Origin: Caballeronia sp. dw_19
Lineage (GTDB): Bacteria > Pseudomonadota > Gammaproteobacteria > Burkholderiales > Burkholderiaceae
Length of the DNA: 64,000 bases
Assembly: GCF_018449515.1 (NCBI RefSeq)
Contig: NZ_JAAVUQ010000002.1
Location: 1 to 64,000 of the forward strand
Direction of reading: 5' to 3'
The notes beneath the pieces are model-generated. The model was not told where the DNA came from. It saw only the letters and a program-made list of their open reading frames with translations, and searched no databases. Made by a program: the position numbers and the translations under genes. Shown here one piece after another: positions 9,260 to 17,200 of this stretch (position 1 is its first letter; every line of letters starts with the position of its first letter).

Positions 9260-9798
9260 GCAAGACATCATCGACCACGCTTGCGCGGGGCGAGCGCAGG
9301 CGTATCACCTTGACGCTCAATGGACGGGAGCGTACGGGCTTTTGCGAATCGCGCGACCTGTTGTCCGATTTCGTGCGTCATGAACTGGGCGCAACCGGAA
9401 CACATGTGGGTTGTGAACATGGCGTATGCGGTGCGTGCACTGTGCAAGTGGACGGCGTCGCGGCCCGGTCGTGCCTGATGCTGGCGGTGCAGGTGGAAGG
9501 CCGACGTGTGGACACGGTTGAAGGTCTCGCGCCCGACCAGACGCTGGGCGATCTGCAAAGGGCGTTCCAGCGTCATCATGCATTGCAGTGCGGCTTTTGC
9601 ACGGCGGGCATTCTCATGTCGTGCGCGGACTATCTGAAGCGTGTACCCGACCCGACGGAAACGCAAGTACGCGAGATGCTGTCGGGCCATCTGTGCCGGT
9701 GTACGGGCTACACGCCGATCGTGGCGGCAGTGCTTGATGTTGCAGCTTTGCGTAACCAGAAGAACGAGCACAGCAAGAAGGAGCCGGAACATGCTTGA
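9256..9798 (+). CDS. hmfC: Furoyl-CoA dehydrogenase [2Fe-2S] subunit
   Basis: The start is the GTG at 9256, with GAGGAGG just upstream; it overlaps the previous stop by four bases. The roughly 180-residue protein has the plant-ferredoxin-like cluster motif CEHGVCGACTVQVDG. The second C-terminal cluster is formed by QCGFCTAGILMS and HLCRCTGYTPI. These eight cysteines are the hallmark of small subunits of molybdenum hydroxylases. A Lys/Glu-rich tail closes the protein. It overlaps hmfD by eight bases. Confidence 0.88.
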   Translation: MSKTSSTTLARGERRRITLTLNGRERTGFCESRDLLSDFVRHELGATGTHVGCEHGVCGACTVQVDGVAARSCLMLAVQVEGRRVDTVEGLAPDQTLGDLQRAFQRHHALQCGFCTAGILMSCADYLKRVPDPTETQVREMLSGHLCRCTGYTPIVAAVLDVAALRNQKNEHSKKEPEHA

Positions 9799-11341
9799 TC
9801 TCGGCCGGACTTTTTTGCAAAGCGTTGAACGCAGCCCCAACACGCTTGCCCTCGTGGATGGCGACATCAGGCTGACTTACGCGCAGTGGCACGACACCAT
9901 CCTCAAGGCGGCCGGTGGTTTGCGCGAGCTGGGTCTCGCACGCGGCGACCGCTTGCTCGTAGTGCTGCAAAACCGCTGGGAGATGGCGACCTTGCATTGG
10001 GCCTGCCAGTTCGCGGGCATTGTCATGACGCCGTTGAACTGGCGCGCGAAGCCCGACGAACTCGACTATTGCGTGACCGATGCGGGCGCGAAAGCGGTCG
10101 TGTTCGAACCGGTTTCCGCCGATGCCGTCTATGCAAGCGAGGCGGCGCAGAAGCTGCCGCGTATCGCACTGGACGATGCCCACGGCACAATTTCGTTCGA
10201 TGCGTTGCTGAGCGGACAGGCAGCGAGCGTCACGACAGAAGCCACGGCCGACGACATCTCGCTGATCCTCTATACCTCCGGGACAACGGGCAAGGCAAAG
10301 GGCGTGCCGCGCCGCCACCGGCATGAGCGCGCTGCAGCGCTAGCGCACGTCGCACAGAACCTGTACCGCTACGGCGAGCGCACGCTCGGCGTCATGCCGC
10401 TGTATCACACCATGGGCGTGCGTTCGCTGCTCGCCATGGCGCTGGTCGACGGCCTGTTCGTTTGCGTGCGGCGCTGGAACGCCGCACTGGCGCTGGAATC
10501 GATTGGCGCGTTCGAGCTCACGTGTCTGTATCTCGTGCCCACGCTTTATCACGACCTGCTGGCCGCGCCCGGCTTTGCAAATGCAAGCATAGGTTCGGTG
10601 ACGAAGCTCGGTTTCGCGGGCGCACCCATGAGCGATGGCCTGCTGAAGCGCCTGTCCGCCGCATTCAAGCCCGAACTGTTCGTGAACCACTATGGCTCGT
10701 CCGAGGTGTACACGTTCAGCATCGACCAGGACGCCACGCGCAAACCGGGCAGCGCGGGACGCGCGGGGATCAACACGCGGCTGCGCGTGGTGAAGTTGGA
10801 TGCCGCCTCGCCGGCCGATTTCGCGGCCGTGCACGAGGAAGGCCAGATCATTGCGGACCTGCTTGGCGACGAAGCATTTGAAGGTTACTGGAATCGTCCG
10901 GACGCGAATGCGAAGTCCCTGCGCGACGGCTGGTACTTCACCGGCGACACGGGTTTCTTCGACCAGGACGGTGACCTCTTCGTGAGCGGCCGGGTGGACG
11001 ACATGATCATCAGCGGCGGAGAAAACATCTCGCCAGTGGATATTGAATCAGTGTTGTCGCTGCATCCAGCCGTGGACGAAGTGGCGGTCGCGGGCGTGAA
11101 GGACGAACGCTGGGGACAGCGCGTGGTCGCGTTCATCAAGCGCCGTGATTACGTCGATTCCGGTGCGCTCGATGCCTGGTGCCGCGAGTCGGATCTCGTG
11201 AATTTCAAGCGTCCGCGCGACTACGTTTTCGTCGACGACATTCCAAAGTCGCCGGTCGGCAAGATCCTGCGCCGCAAATTGTCTGCCGGTGAATATGACA
11301 TCGACACCACGAACAACCCTACCGAAACAACGAAGGAGTAA
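9791..11341 (+). CDS. hmfD: AMP-forming acyl-CoA ligase, probable 2-furoate-CoA ligase
   Basis: The product is 516 residues from the ATG at 9791. The phosphate loop LYTSGTTGKAKGVP is at about residues 157-170. The GWYFTGDTGFFDQDGDLF and GRVDDMIISGGENISP hinge motifs follow, and the catalytic Lys lies in SPVGKILRRKL near the C-terminus. Such ligases activate carboxylic acids with ATP and CoA. Placement between the furoyl-CoA dehydrogenase genes and a hydratase-fold gene supports 2-furoate as substrate. Benzoate-type acids are the alternative. Confidence 0.8.
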   Translation: MLDLGRTFLQSVERSPNTLALVDGDIRLTYAQWHDTILKAAGGLRELGLARGDRLLVVLQNRWEMATLHWACQFAGIVMTPLNWRAKPDELDYCVTDAGAKAVVFEPVSADAVYASEAAQKLPRIALDDAHGTISFDALLSGQAASVTTEATADDISLILYTSGTTGKAKGVPRRHRHERAAALAHVAQNLYRYGERTLGVMPLYHTMGVRSLLAMALVDGLFVCVRRWNAALALESIGAFELTCLYLVPTLYHDLLAAPGFANASIGSVTKLGFAGAPMSDGLLKRLSAAFKPELFVNHYGSSEVYTFSIDQDATRKPGSAGRAGINTRLRVVKLDAASPADFAAVHEEGQIIADLLGDEAFEGYWNRPDANAKSLRDGWYFTGDTGFFDQDGDLFVSGRVDDMIISGGENISPVDIESVLSLHPAVDEVAVAGVKDERWGQRVVAFIKRRDYVDSGALDAWCRESDLVNFKRPRDYVFVDDIPKSPVGKILRRKLSAGEYDIDTTNNPTETTKE

Positions 11342-11344
11342 CCG

Positions 11345-12151
11345 ATGACTGACTTGACCCATCGCGGCCAGACGCTGTTGCAGGACCTGGACGGCTTCTC
11401 GATCGAAATCGATGAAAAACGCGAGCGCGCCGATATCATTTTGCATCGTCCGCCGTTCAACGTCATTTCGATGCATGCACGCGACCAGTTACGCGCGGCG
11501 TTCGAAGCACTCGACGAGGATGACCGCGTGCGTGTGATCGTGGTTCGCGCCAACGGCGAGCATTTTTCGAGCGGCGGCGACATCAAGGGTTTCCTTGAGG
11601 CATCGCCGGAACATGTGTCGAAACTGGCGTGGAATATCGCGGCGCCCGCTCGCTGCTCGAAGCCGGTGATCGCGGCGAATCGCGGCTTCTGCTTCGGCGT
11701 GGGCTTCGAGTTGTCGCTCGCTTGCGACTTCCGCATTGCGACCGACACGACCTTCTACGCGCTGCCGGAACAGAAGCTCGGCCAGATCCCCGGATCGGGT
11801 GGATCGGCGCGTCTGCAGCAAATGGTGGGCATTGGCAGGACCAAGGACATTGTGATGCGCTCGCGCCGGATTCCCGGCAAGCAGGCGTATGAGTGGGGTA
11901 TCGCGGTGGAGTGCGTAGCGGATGCGCAGCTGGAAGCCACGACTGATTCACTCGTCGATGAACTGCGCGCGTTCTCACCGCTCGCACAACGCACAGCCAA
12001 GAAACTGCTCAACGACACGGAAGATGCACCGCTCTCGATCGCTATCGAACTCGAAGGGCACAGCTATAGCCGGCTGCGCACATCGGACGATTTTCGTGAA
12101 GGTGTGGAAGCGTTTCATGGCAAACGCAAGCCGATGTTTCGCGGTAGCTGA
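11345..12151 (+). CDS. hmfE: Enoyl-CoA hydratase-fold protein, probable 2-oxoglutaroyl-CoA hydrolase
   Basis: This 268-residue crotonase-fold protein has the oxyanion-hole segments SSGGDIKGFLE and GFCFGVGFELSLACDFRIA, and ALPEQKLGQIPGSGG with an active-site Glu. It lies three bases after hmfD with GGAG in the gap. In the hmf pathway a crotonase-family HmfE is assigned to hydrolysis of 2-oxoglutaroyl-CoA. Here the role rests on that context, since crotonase reactions cannot be told from sequence alone. Confidence 0.78.
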   Translation: MTDLTHRGQTLLQDLDGFSIEIDEKRERADIILHRPPFNVISMHARDQLRAAFEALDEDDRVRVIVVRANGEHFSSGGDIKGFLEASPEHVSKLAWNIAAPARCSKPVIAANRGFCFGVGFELSLACDFRIATDTTFYALPEQKLGQIPGSGGSARLQQMVGIGRTKDIVMRSRRIPGKQAYEWGIAVECVADAQLEATTDSLVDELRAFSPLAQRTAKKLLNDTEDAPLSIAIELEGHSYSRLRTSDDFREGVEAFHGKRKPMFRGS

Positions 12152-12384
12152 GGGTGGCGACGGTTGCATTGCACTATAAGCAACCGTCTTGCATGAGACC
12201 AGAGTAAGGCGCTAAAGCGCGGGCACCCGATGCTGAGCATGCAAGTCAGTTCCGGTGCGCGCGTACAGCACCGGCATTCAATACACCCAACGATTTCTTA
12301 AACGCCAACGAGAGCACGACAGTTCGATGTGCCAAAAACACGGTGCCATTCGAGAGAGGGCACCGCGACCTTCAAGGAGATAAC

Positions 12385-13758
12385 ATGTCCGTAGCAGCAC
12401 AGGAAAGCGCCGCCATGCCCGAAGTAAACACGCGGCAGGTGATGGGCGCAGTCGTGGCCTCATGCCTGGGCTGGGCACTCGATCTATTCGATCTGTTCGT
12501 GCTGTTATATGTGGCTCCCGTGGTTGGCCGGCTGTTTTTTCCGTCCCAACATGCGATGCTTTCGCTGGCTGCGGTCTATGCGTCATTCGCCGTGACCCTG
12601 CTGATGCGCCCGCTCGGCTCCGCGTGGTTCGGTTCCTACGCGGACCGGCACGGGCGCAAGGGCGCGATGATTCTCGCGGTCGTCGGTGTGGGGATATCGA
12701 CGGCTCTTTTCGGTATCCTGCCTACCGTTGCGCAAGTCGGCCTGGCAGCGCCAATCCTGTTTCTCGCATTGCGCCTGGTGCAGGGCGTGTTCGTGGGTGG
12801 CGTGGTAGCGTCCACGCATACCATCGGCACGGAATCCGTTGCGCCGAAGTATCGCGGCGCGGTCTCCGGGCTGATCGGCGGCGGCGGTGCGGGGCTGGGC
12901 GCCTTGCTCGCTTCTATCGTCTACCTGACCATGTCGTCGATCTTTCCGGGTGAGCTCTTCGACGTCTGGGGCTGGCGTTGCATGTTCTTCACCGGCATTA
13001 TCAGTTCAGCGCTTGGGCTGTTCGTGTTCAATAGCCTCGAAGAGTCGCCGTTGTGGAAAAAGCTGGCGGATGAGAAGGCCGCAAAAGCCGCGGCACGCGA
13101 TGTTTCCGCGCCGGTGGAAATCATCCGGTCGCCGATCAAGACGCTATTTTCGCGGGACTATCGCGGCATTCTGTTCGTCAACCTGCTGCTCACGATCGGT
13201 GGCGGCAGCGGTTATTACCTGACCTCGGGTTACCTGCCGACCTTCCTCAAAGTGGTCAGCCACGTGCCTAACGGCGTGGCCGCTGGCATCCTGATGATTG
13301 CGAGCGTGGGGGTACTCATCGCGTCGGTGGCGGCGGGGCACCTGAGCACGTTCATAGGCCGCAAGGGGGCGTTTATCTGGCTCGGACTGGTGCGCCTGGT
13401 CGCGCTGCCCGCGCTGTTCCTGCTGTTGCCCACCGCACAAAGCATCACGATGATCTGTGTCTATGCGGTCGTGTTGAGCGCACTCGGCAGCGCGGGGTAT
13501 GCGCCTATCCTGATCTTCCTGAACGAGCGTTTCCCGACCGCCATCCGTGCAACCGGAACGGGGCTGTCCTGGAATATCGGCTTTGCGATTGGCGGCATGA
13601 TGCCCACCGCCGTCTCGCTGGTGGCGAAGGACCCGGGCGAATTGCCGATGACGCTGGCGATCTTCGTCGGCGTGATCAGCGTGATCTTTCTTGGCGGTGC
13701 GTTCATCGTGCCGGAGACACTGGGCAAGCTCGAGAATCGTTCGGCGCAGGTGAGCTGA
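12385..13758 (+). CDS. MFS transporter, aromatic-acid:H+ symporter-like
   Basis: The start chosen is the ATG at 12385, preceded by AAGGAG at 12375-12380, giving about 457 residues. Twelve hydrophobic segments are visible. The MFS loop motif occurs as GSYADRHGRKGAMI between helices 2 and 3. SLEESPLWKKLADEKAA marks the central cytoplasmic loop. The 233 bases after hmfE contain only a 7-bp hairpin (12252-12274) and no strong terminator. The location suggests uptake of furan acids (an HmfT-like role), which is inference. Confidence 0.8.
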   Translation: MSVAAQESAAMPEVNTRQVMGAVVASCLGWALDLFDLFVLLYVAPVVGRLFFPSQHAMLSLAAVYASFAVTLLMRPLGSAWFGSYADRHGRKGAMILAVVGVGISTALFGILPTVAQVGLAAPILFLALRLVQGVFVGGVVASTHTIGTESVAPKYRGAVSGLIGGGGAGLGALLASIVYLTMSSIFPGELFDVWGWRCMFFTGIISSALGLFVFNSLEESPLWKKLADEKAAKAAARDVSAPVEIIRSPIKTLFSRDYRGILFVNLLLTIGGGSGYYLTSGYLPTFLKVVSHVPNGVAAGILMIASVGVLIASVAAGHLSTFIGRKGAFIWLGLVRLVALPALFLLLPTAQSITMICVYAVVLSALGSAGYAPILIFLNERFPTAIRATGTGLSWNIGFAIGGMMPTAVSLVAKDPGELPMTLAIFVGVISVIFLGGAFIVPETLGKLENRSAQVS

Positions 13759-13782
13759 CGTTCTCGAGCCCGAACCGTCGAA

Positions 13783-14694
13783 TCAAGCGGACGTAGCGGT
13801 CGTGGTCACGCGACGAATGTTGTCGGTGATGATTTCGATGAGCGCGTTCGTCGCGGCGCCAATTGGCCGCTTCGGATGACTCACGCACACGATATGCCGC
13901 ACGATCCCCGGCGACGCAATGCGGTAAGCGCGCAGCAGACCGTCGTCCACTTTCCGCTGGACAACGACGCGCGGCAGGATGGTCGCCACGTTGCTCTGTT
14001 CGACGAACTGCACGATTGTATTCAGCAGATCGATTTCAAACTTCGGCTGGATGACTATATCCGCGTTGAGAAGCGCAGCATCCAGCACGCCGCGCAGGCC
14101 GTTGCGGCGGGTGGGCAGCACGAGTTCCAGATCACCGAGTTCAGCCAGGTCGATGGCCTCGGGCATCGGCCGTCCATGAGTGGCGCTGGTGACCAGCACC
14201 ATCTCTTCGTCGAGCAAGGAACGCGTGTCGAGTGACAGGCGCCCGCGCGGCTTGTTGATGACCGCGGCATCCAGGCGCCCGGCCTCGACCGCATCGATCA
14301 ATTGCGCGCTGAAGCCGTCCGCCACCGACACTTCCATTTGCGGAAACAGCGCGTTGAAGGTCGCGAGCGATTCGGGCAGCACGCTCTCCGCTTCGGACGA
14401 CACCATGCCGAGCGCCACGCGCCCGGTGACGATCACGTCGCTGCGGCTGAGTTGCTCGCGGGCGTGTTCGATATCGCGAATGATCGGTACGTATAGCCGA
14501 TACATCAGGCGCGCGGCTTCGGTCGGCGTCATGCCATGCGGTCCGCGCTCGAACAACGGCTGGTGAAGCTCTGCTTCAAGCTTCGATATCTGCATGCTGA
14601 GCGCCGGCTGCACAATGTTGAGCCGCTTCGCCGCGCGCGTGACCGAGCCGTCTTCGAACAGCGCGATGAAATAGTGAATCTGCTTCAGGTCCAT
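13783..14694 (-). CDS. hmfR2: Second LysR-family regulator flanking the furan-acid cluster
   Basis: This 303-residue LysR protein begins MDLKQIHYFIALFEDGS and is clearly a sister of the protein at 2084-3004: the HTH is nearly identical, and the effector domain shares motifs such as DAAVINKPRGRLSLD. It is convergent with the MFS gene, 24 bases away. Two regulators with the same HTH but different effector pockets probably read different acids or bind shared sites. Confidence 0.8.
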   Translation of the reverse strand: MDLKQIHYFIALFEDGSVTRAAKRLNIVQPALSMQISKLEAELHQPLFERGPHGMTPTEAARLMYRLYVPIIRDIEHAREQLSRSDVIVTGRVALGMVSSEAESVLPESLATFNALFPQMEVSVADGFSAQLIDAVEAGRLDAAVINKPRGRLSLDTRSLLDEEMVLVTSATHGRPMPEAIDLAELGDLELVLPTRRNGLRGVLDAALLNADIVIQPKFEIDLLNTIVQFVEQSNVATILPRVVVQRKVDDGLLRAYRIASPGIVRHIVCVSHPKRPIGAATNALIEIITDNIRRVTTTATSA

Positions 14695-14864
14695 GAATGG
14701 CGGCGCGTTGTCCGTGCGATCCAAAGGACGAATGAAACCACAAGCATCCTCCCGGCGCCAGCGTGTTCTGGCTTTCAGGAAGGTTCCATCCTGCTTTTTT
14801 CGGTGGTGGCGCGGAACGCTACTTGCTGCATTGCTCGGTTCCCCCAACGTCCAAACCAACGCCC

Positions 14865-15548
14865 ATGAAGCCCTATATTGTTTGCCACATGATGTCTTCC
14901 GTCGATGGCCGCAGTCTCACCGACGGCTGGCATCTCGACTTTGCGTCCGATCTCTACGAGAACACGGCCGGCACCTTTGAAGCCGACGGCTGGATTTGCG
15001 GCCGCGTTACGATGCAGGAAATCGCCCACGGAGAGGGTTATCCGAAGGGCCTCGCGAAGCAGCCGGTTGCTCGCAGGAATCACTTCGCCGAACGGGGCGC
15101 GGACCAGTACGCCATTTCCATCGACCCGAAGGGACTCGTTGAATGGAAGTCGAATACCGCGTTGAAGTCGCACGTGATTGAAGTGGTGACGGAACAGGTC
15201 TCCGACGACTTCCTCGCCTATCTTCAGTCGATTGGCGTGTCATACGTTTTCGGTGGCAAGACCGACATCGACCTGGCAGATGTAGTCAGTACGCTTGAAC
15301 GCGAACTGGGTGTGAAGAAGCTGATCGTGGAAGGTGGCTCGCACGTGAGCGGTGCGTTTGTGAATGCCGGTCTGGTCGATGAAGTAAGTGTGCTGATCCT
15401 GCCACTCGTGGATGGCCGCAGCGAACATCCGTCCTCATTCGAGGTTGCGATGGACGCATGGAAAAGTCCCGCATATCTGGCCCTTACATCAGTGGAGCAG
15501 GTCGCTCACGACACGGTCTGGCTACGCTATACGCGCAAAACGACCTAA
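14865..15548 (+). CDS. RibD C-terminal/dihydrofolate-reductase-like protein
   Basis: The 227-residue protein starts with MKPYIVCHMMSSVDGRS, the first strand of the RibD reductase fold. LIVEGGSHVSGAFVNAGLVDEVS near residue 150 is the conserved NADPH-site segment. RibD_C-domain proteins reduce pyrimidine or other carbonyl substrates with NADPH; the true substrate is unknown. It is divergent from the LysR gene at 14694. Confidence 0.8.
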   Translation: MKPYIVCHMMSSVDGRSLTDGWHLDFASDLYENTAGTFEADGWICGRVTMQEIAHGEGYPKGLAKQPVARRNHFAERGADQYAISIDPKGLVEWKSNTALKSHVIEVVTEQVSDDFLAYLQSIGVSYVFGGKTDIDLADVVSTLERELGVKKLIVEGGSHVSGAFVNAGLVDEVSVLILPLVDGRSEHPSSFEVAMDAWKSPAYLALTSVEQVAHDTVWLRYTRKTT

Positions 15549-15669
15549 CGGGGAACGCTCAAGCGGCGAGATTCGGGATTACCCCTACAGGCTATACTGG
15601 ATTGCTTGTATATCGGATTTTTACGAAATATACTTCGTTTCATCGCGATTCTACTTAAGCCGTTTTTCC

Positions 15670-15966
15670 ATGGATATCGACGCCATTCACAAGGCCCTGG
15701 CTAACCCGGTCCGCCGCGAGATTCTCGTGTGGCTCAAGGAGCCCGAAGCCTACTTCCCCGAGCAGGAGTTTCCGCTCGCGAATGGCGTGTGCGCCGGGCA
15801 GATCGACGCACGTTGCGATATGTCCCAATCCACGGTGTCGGCTCACCTGGCCACGCTTCACAAAGCGGGCCTGGTGACCTCCAGGCGGGTTGGGCAGTGG
15901 ATATTTTTCAAGCGCGACGAAGCGGTCATTCAGGCGTTTCTCGATCAGCTTCGCAACGGCCTTTGA
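15670..15966 (+). CDS. ArsR-family transcriptional regulator
   Basis: This 98-residue winged-helix protein starts MDIDAIHKALANPVRREILVWL. The recognition helix CDMSQSTVSAHLATLHKAGLV lies at about residues 50-70 and the wing at RRVGQWIFFKRD. A single Cys (GVCAG) plus another (ARCDMS) could sense electrophiles; no metal-site CVC motif is present. It is 69 bases upstream of an old-yellow-enzyme gene, which it probably controls. The upstream region (15549-15669) is AT-rich with TATACTGGA. Confidence 0.85.
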   Translation: MDIDAIHKALANPVRREILVWLKEPEAYFPEQEFPLANGVCAGQIDARCDMSQSTVSAHLATLHKAGLVTSRRVGQWIFFKRDEAVIQAFLDQLRNGL

Positions 15967-16035
15967 CGCATTCAACTTGGTCCCCGTGTTCTGGTTGCCG
16001 GATATCATTCCACCCTATTTAGGAATACTTTCAAA

Positions 16036-17097
16036 ATGCCAAATCTTTTCGACCCGCTCAAAGCCGGTGCCTTTAATCTTCGTAACCGCATCATCATGGC
16101 GCCGCTCACGCGTCAGCGCGCGGGTGTTGAACGTGTGCCCAACGCGTTGATGGCGCAGTACTACGCCGATCGTGCTGCAGCCGGCATGATCCTGAGCGAA
16201 GCGACGTCGGTTACGCCCCAAGGCGTGGGTTACGCTGAAACGCCGGGGATCTGGTCCGACGAGCAGGTCGAAGGCTGGAAGCTCGTGACGAAGGCGGTCC
16301 ATGACGCAGGCGGCACGATCCTGCTGCAACTGTGGCACGTCGGCCGGATCTCGGACCCGATCTTCCTCAACGGTGACTTGCCCGTGGCGCCTAGCGCGAT
16401 TGCGGCGCAAGGCCATGTGAGCCTGGTGCGTCCGCAGCGCGAATATGTGACGCCGCGCGCGCTCGAACTCGACGAGATCCAAGGGGTGGTCGCGGCGTTC
16501 CGCAAGGGTGCCGAGAACGCGAAGCTTGCCGGTTTCGACGGCGTTGAGGTGCACGGCGCGAACGGTTATCTGCTCGACCAGTTCCTGCAGGACAGCACGA
16601 ACAAACGCACGGACATCTACGGTGGCCCGATTGAAAATCGCGCACGCCTGATGCTCGAAGTGGTCGACGCGTGTATTGAAGTGTGGGGCGCTGACCGGGT
16701 TGGCATGCACCTCGCACCGCGCGCCGATTCGCACACCATGGGCGACAGCGATCGCGCCGCTACCTTCGGTTACGTGGCACGTGAGTTGGGCAAGCGCAAG
16801 ATCGCTTTCATCGCAGCACGTGAACGCGTGGGCGAAGACTCGATCGGACCGCAGTTGAAGCGAGCCTTTGGCGGCGTGTATATCGCTAACGAGAAGTTCA
16901 CCAAGGAAAGCGCTCAGGCAGCGCTCGACCGGGGTGACGCCGACGCCGTCGCGTGGGGGCAGTTGTTCATCGCCAACCCGGATCTCGTGAAACGCTTCGA
17001 AAGCGACGCCGCGTTGAATGCGCCCATCCCCGAGACGTTCTATGCTCGCGGCACTGAAGGGTACACGGACTATCCGACGCTCGAGACGATGGACTAA
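16036..17097 (+). CDS. Old-yellow-enzyme-family alkene reductase (NemA-like)
   Basis: This 353-residue TIM-barrel flavoprotein starts LFDPLKAGAFNLRNRIIMAPLTR. It carries QLWHVGRISDP and GFDGVEVHGANGYLLDQFL. YGGPIENRARLMLEV follows, giving the family's FMN and substrate His residues. Such enzymes reduce activated C=C bonds of enals, enones, maleimides and nitro-compounds with NADPH. The ArsR gene just upstream suggests induction by electrophiles. A clear terminator follows at 17129. Confidence 0.88.
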   Translation: MPNLFDPLKAGAFNLRNRIIMAPLTRQRAGVERVPNALMAQYYADRAAAGMILSEATSVTPQGVGYAETPGIWSDEQVEGWKLVTKAVHDAGGTILLQLWHVGRISDPIFLNGDLPVAPSAIAAQGHVSLVRPQREYVTPRALELDEIQGVVAAFRKGAENAKLAGFDGVEVHGANGYLLDQFLQDSTNKRTDIYGGPIENRARLMLEVVDACIEVWGADRVGMHLAPRADSHTMGDSDRAATFGYVARELGKRKIAFIAARERVGEDSIGPQLKRAFGGVYIANEKFTKESAQAALDRGDADAVAWGQLFIANPDLVKRFESDAALNAPIPETFYARGTEGYTDYPTLETMD

Positions 17098-17128
17098 GTG
17101 GACTAAGCGTTCCGGTTTTGGTGTCCAG

Positions 17129-17168
17129 CAGCCGGTGGCTCAATAGGGAGTCACCGGCTGTTTTGTTT
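17129..17168 (+). terminator. Rho-independent terminator after the alkene reductase gene
   Basis: The 9-bp stem CAGCCGGTG (17129-17137) / CACCGGCTG (17152-17160) has a 14-base loop and is followed at once by TTTTGTTT. Confidence 0.85.
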
Positions 17169-17200
17169 CCAGGCCCTCGCTCAGTTGCTCAGCCGAAACC

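Noticed and set aside
5358..9798. The molybdenum hydroxylase genes as CO dehydrogenase (coxLMS) because of the CoxG domain
   Set aside because: The Cys-bearing active loop of CO dehydrogenase is absent and the gene set is that of furan-acid breakdown.
12152..12384. Terminator between hmfE and the MFS gene
   Set aside because: The 7-bp hairpin at 12252-12274 has no T-run; read-through is likely.
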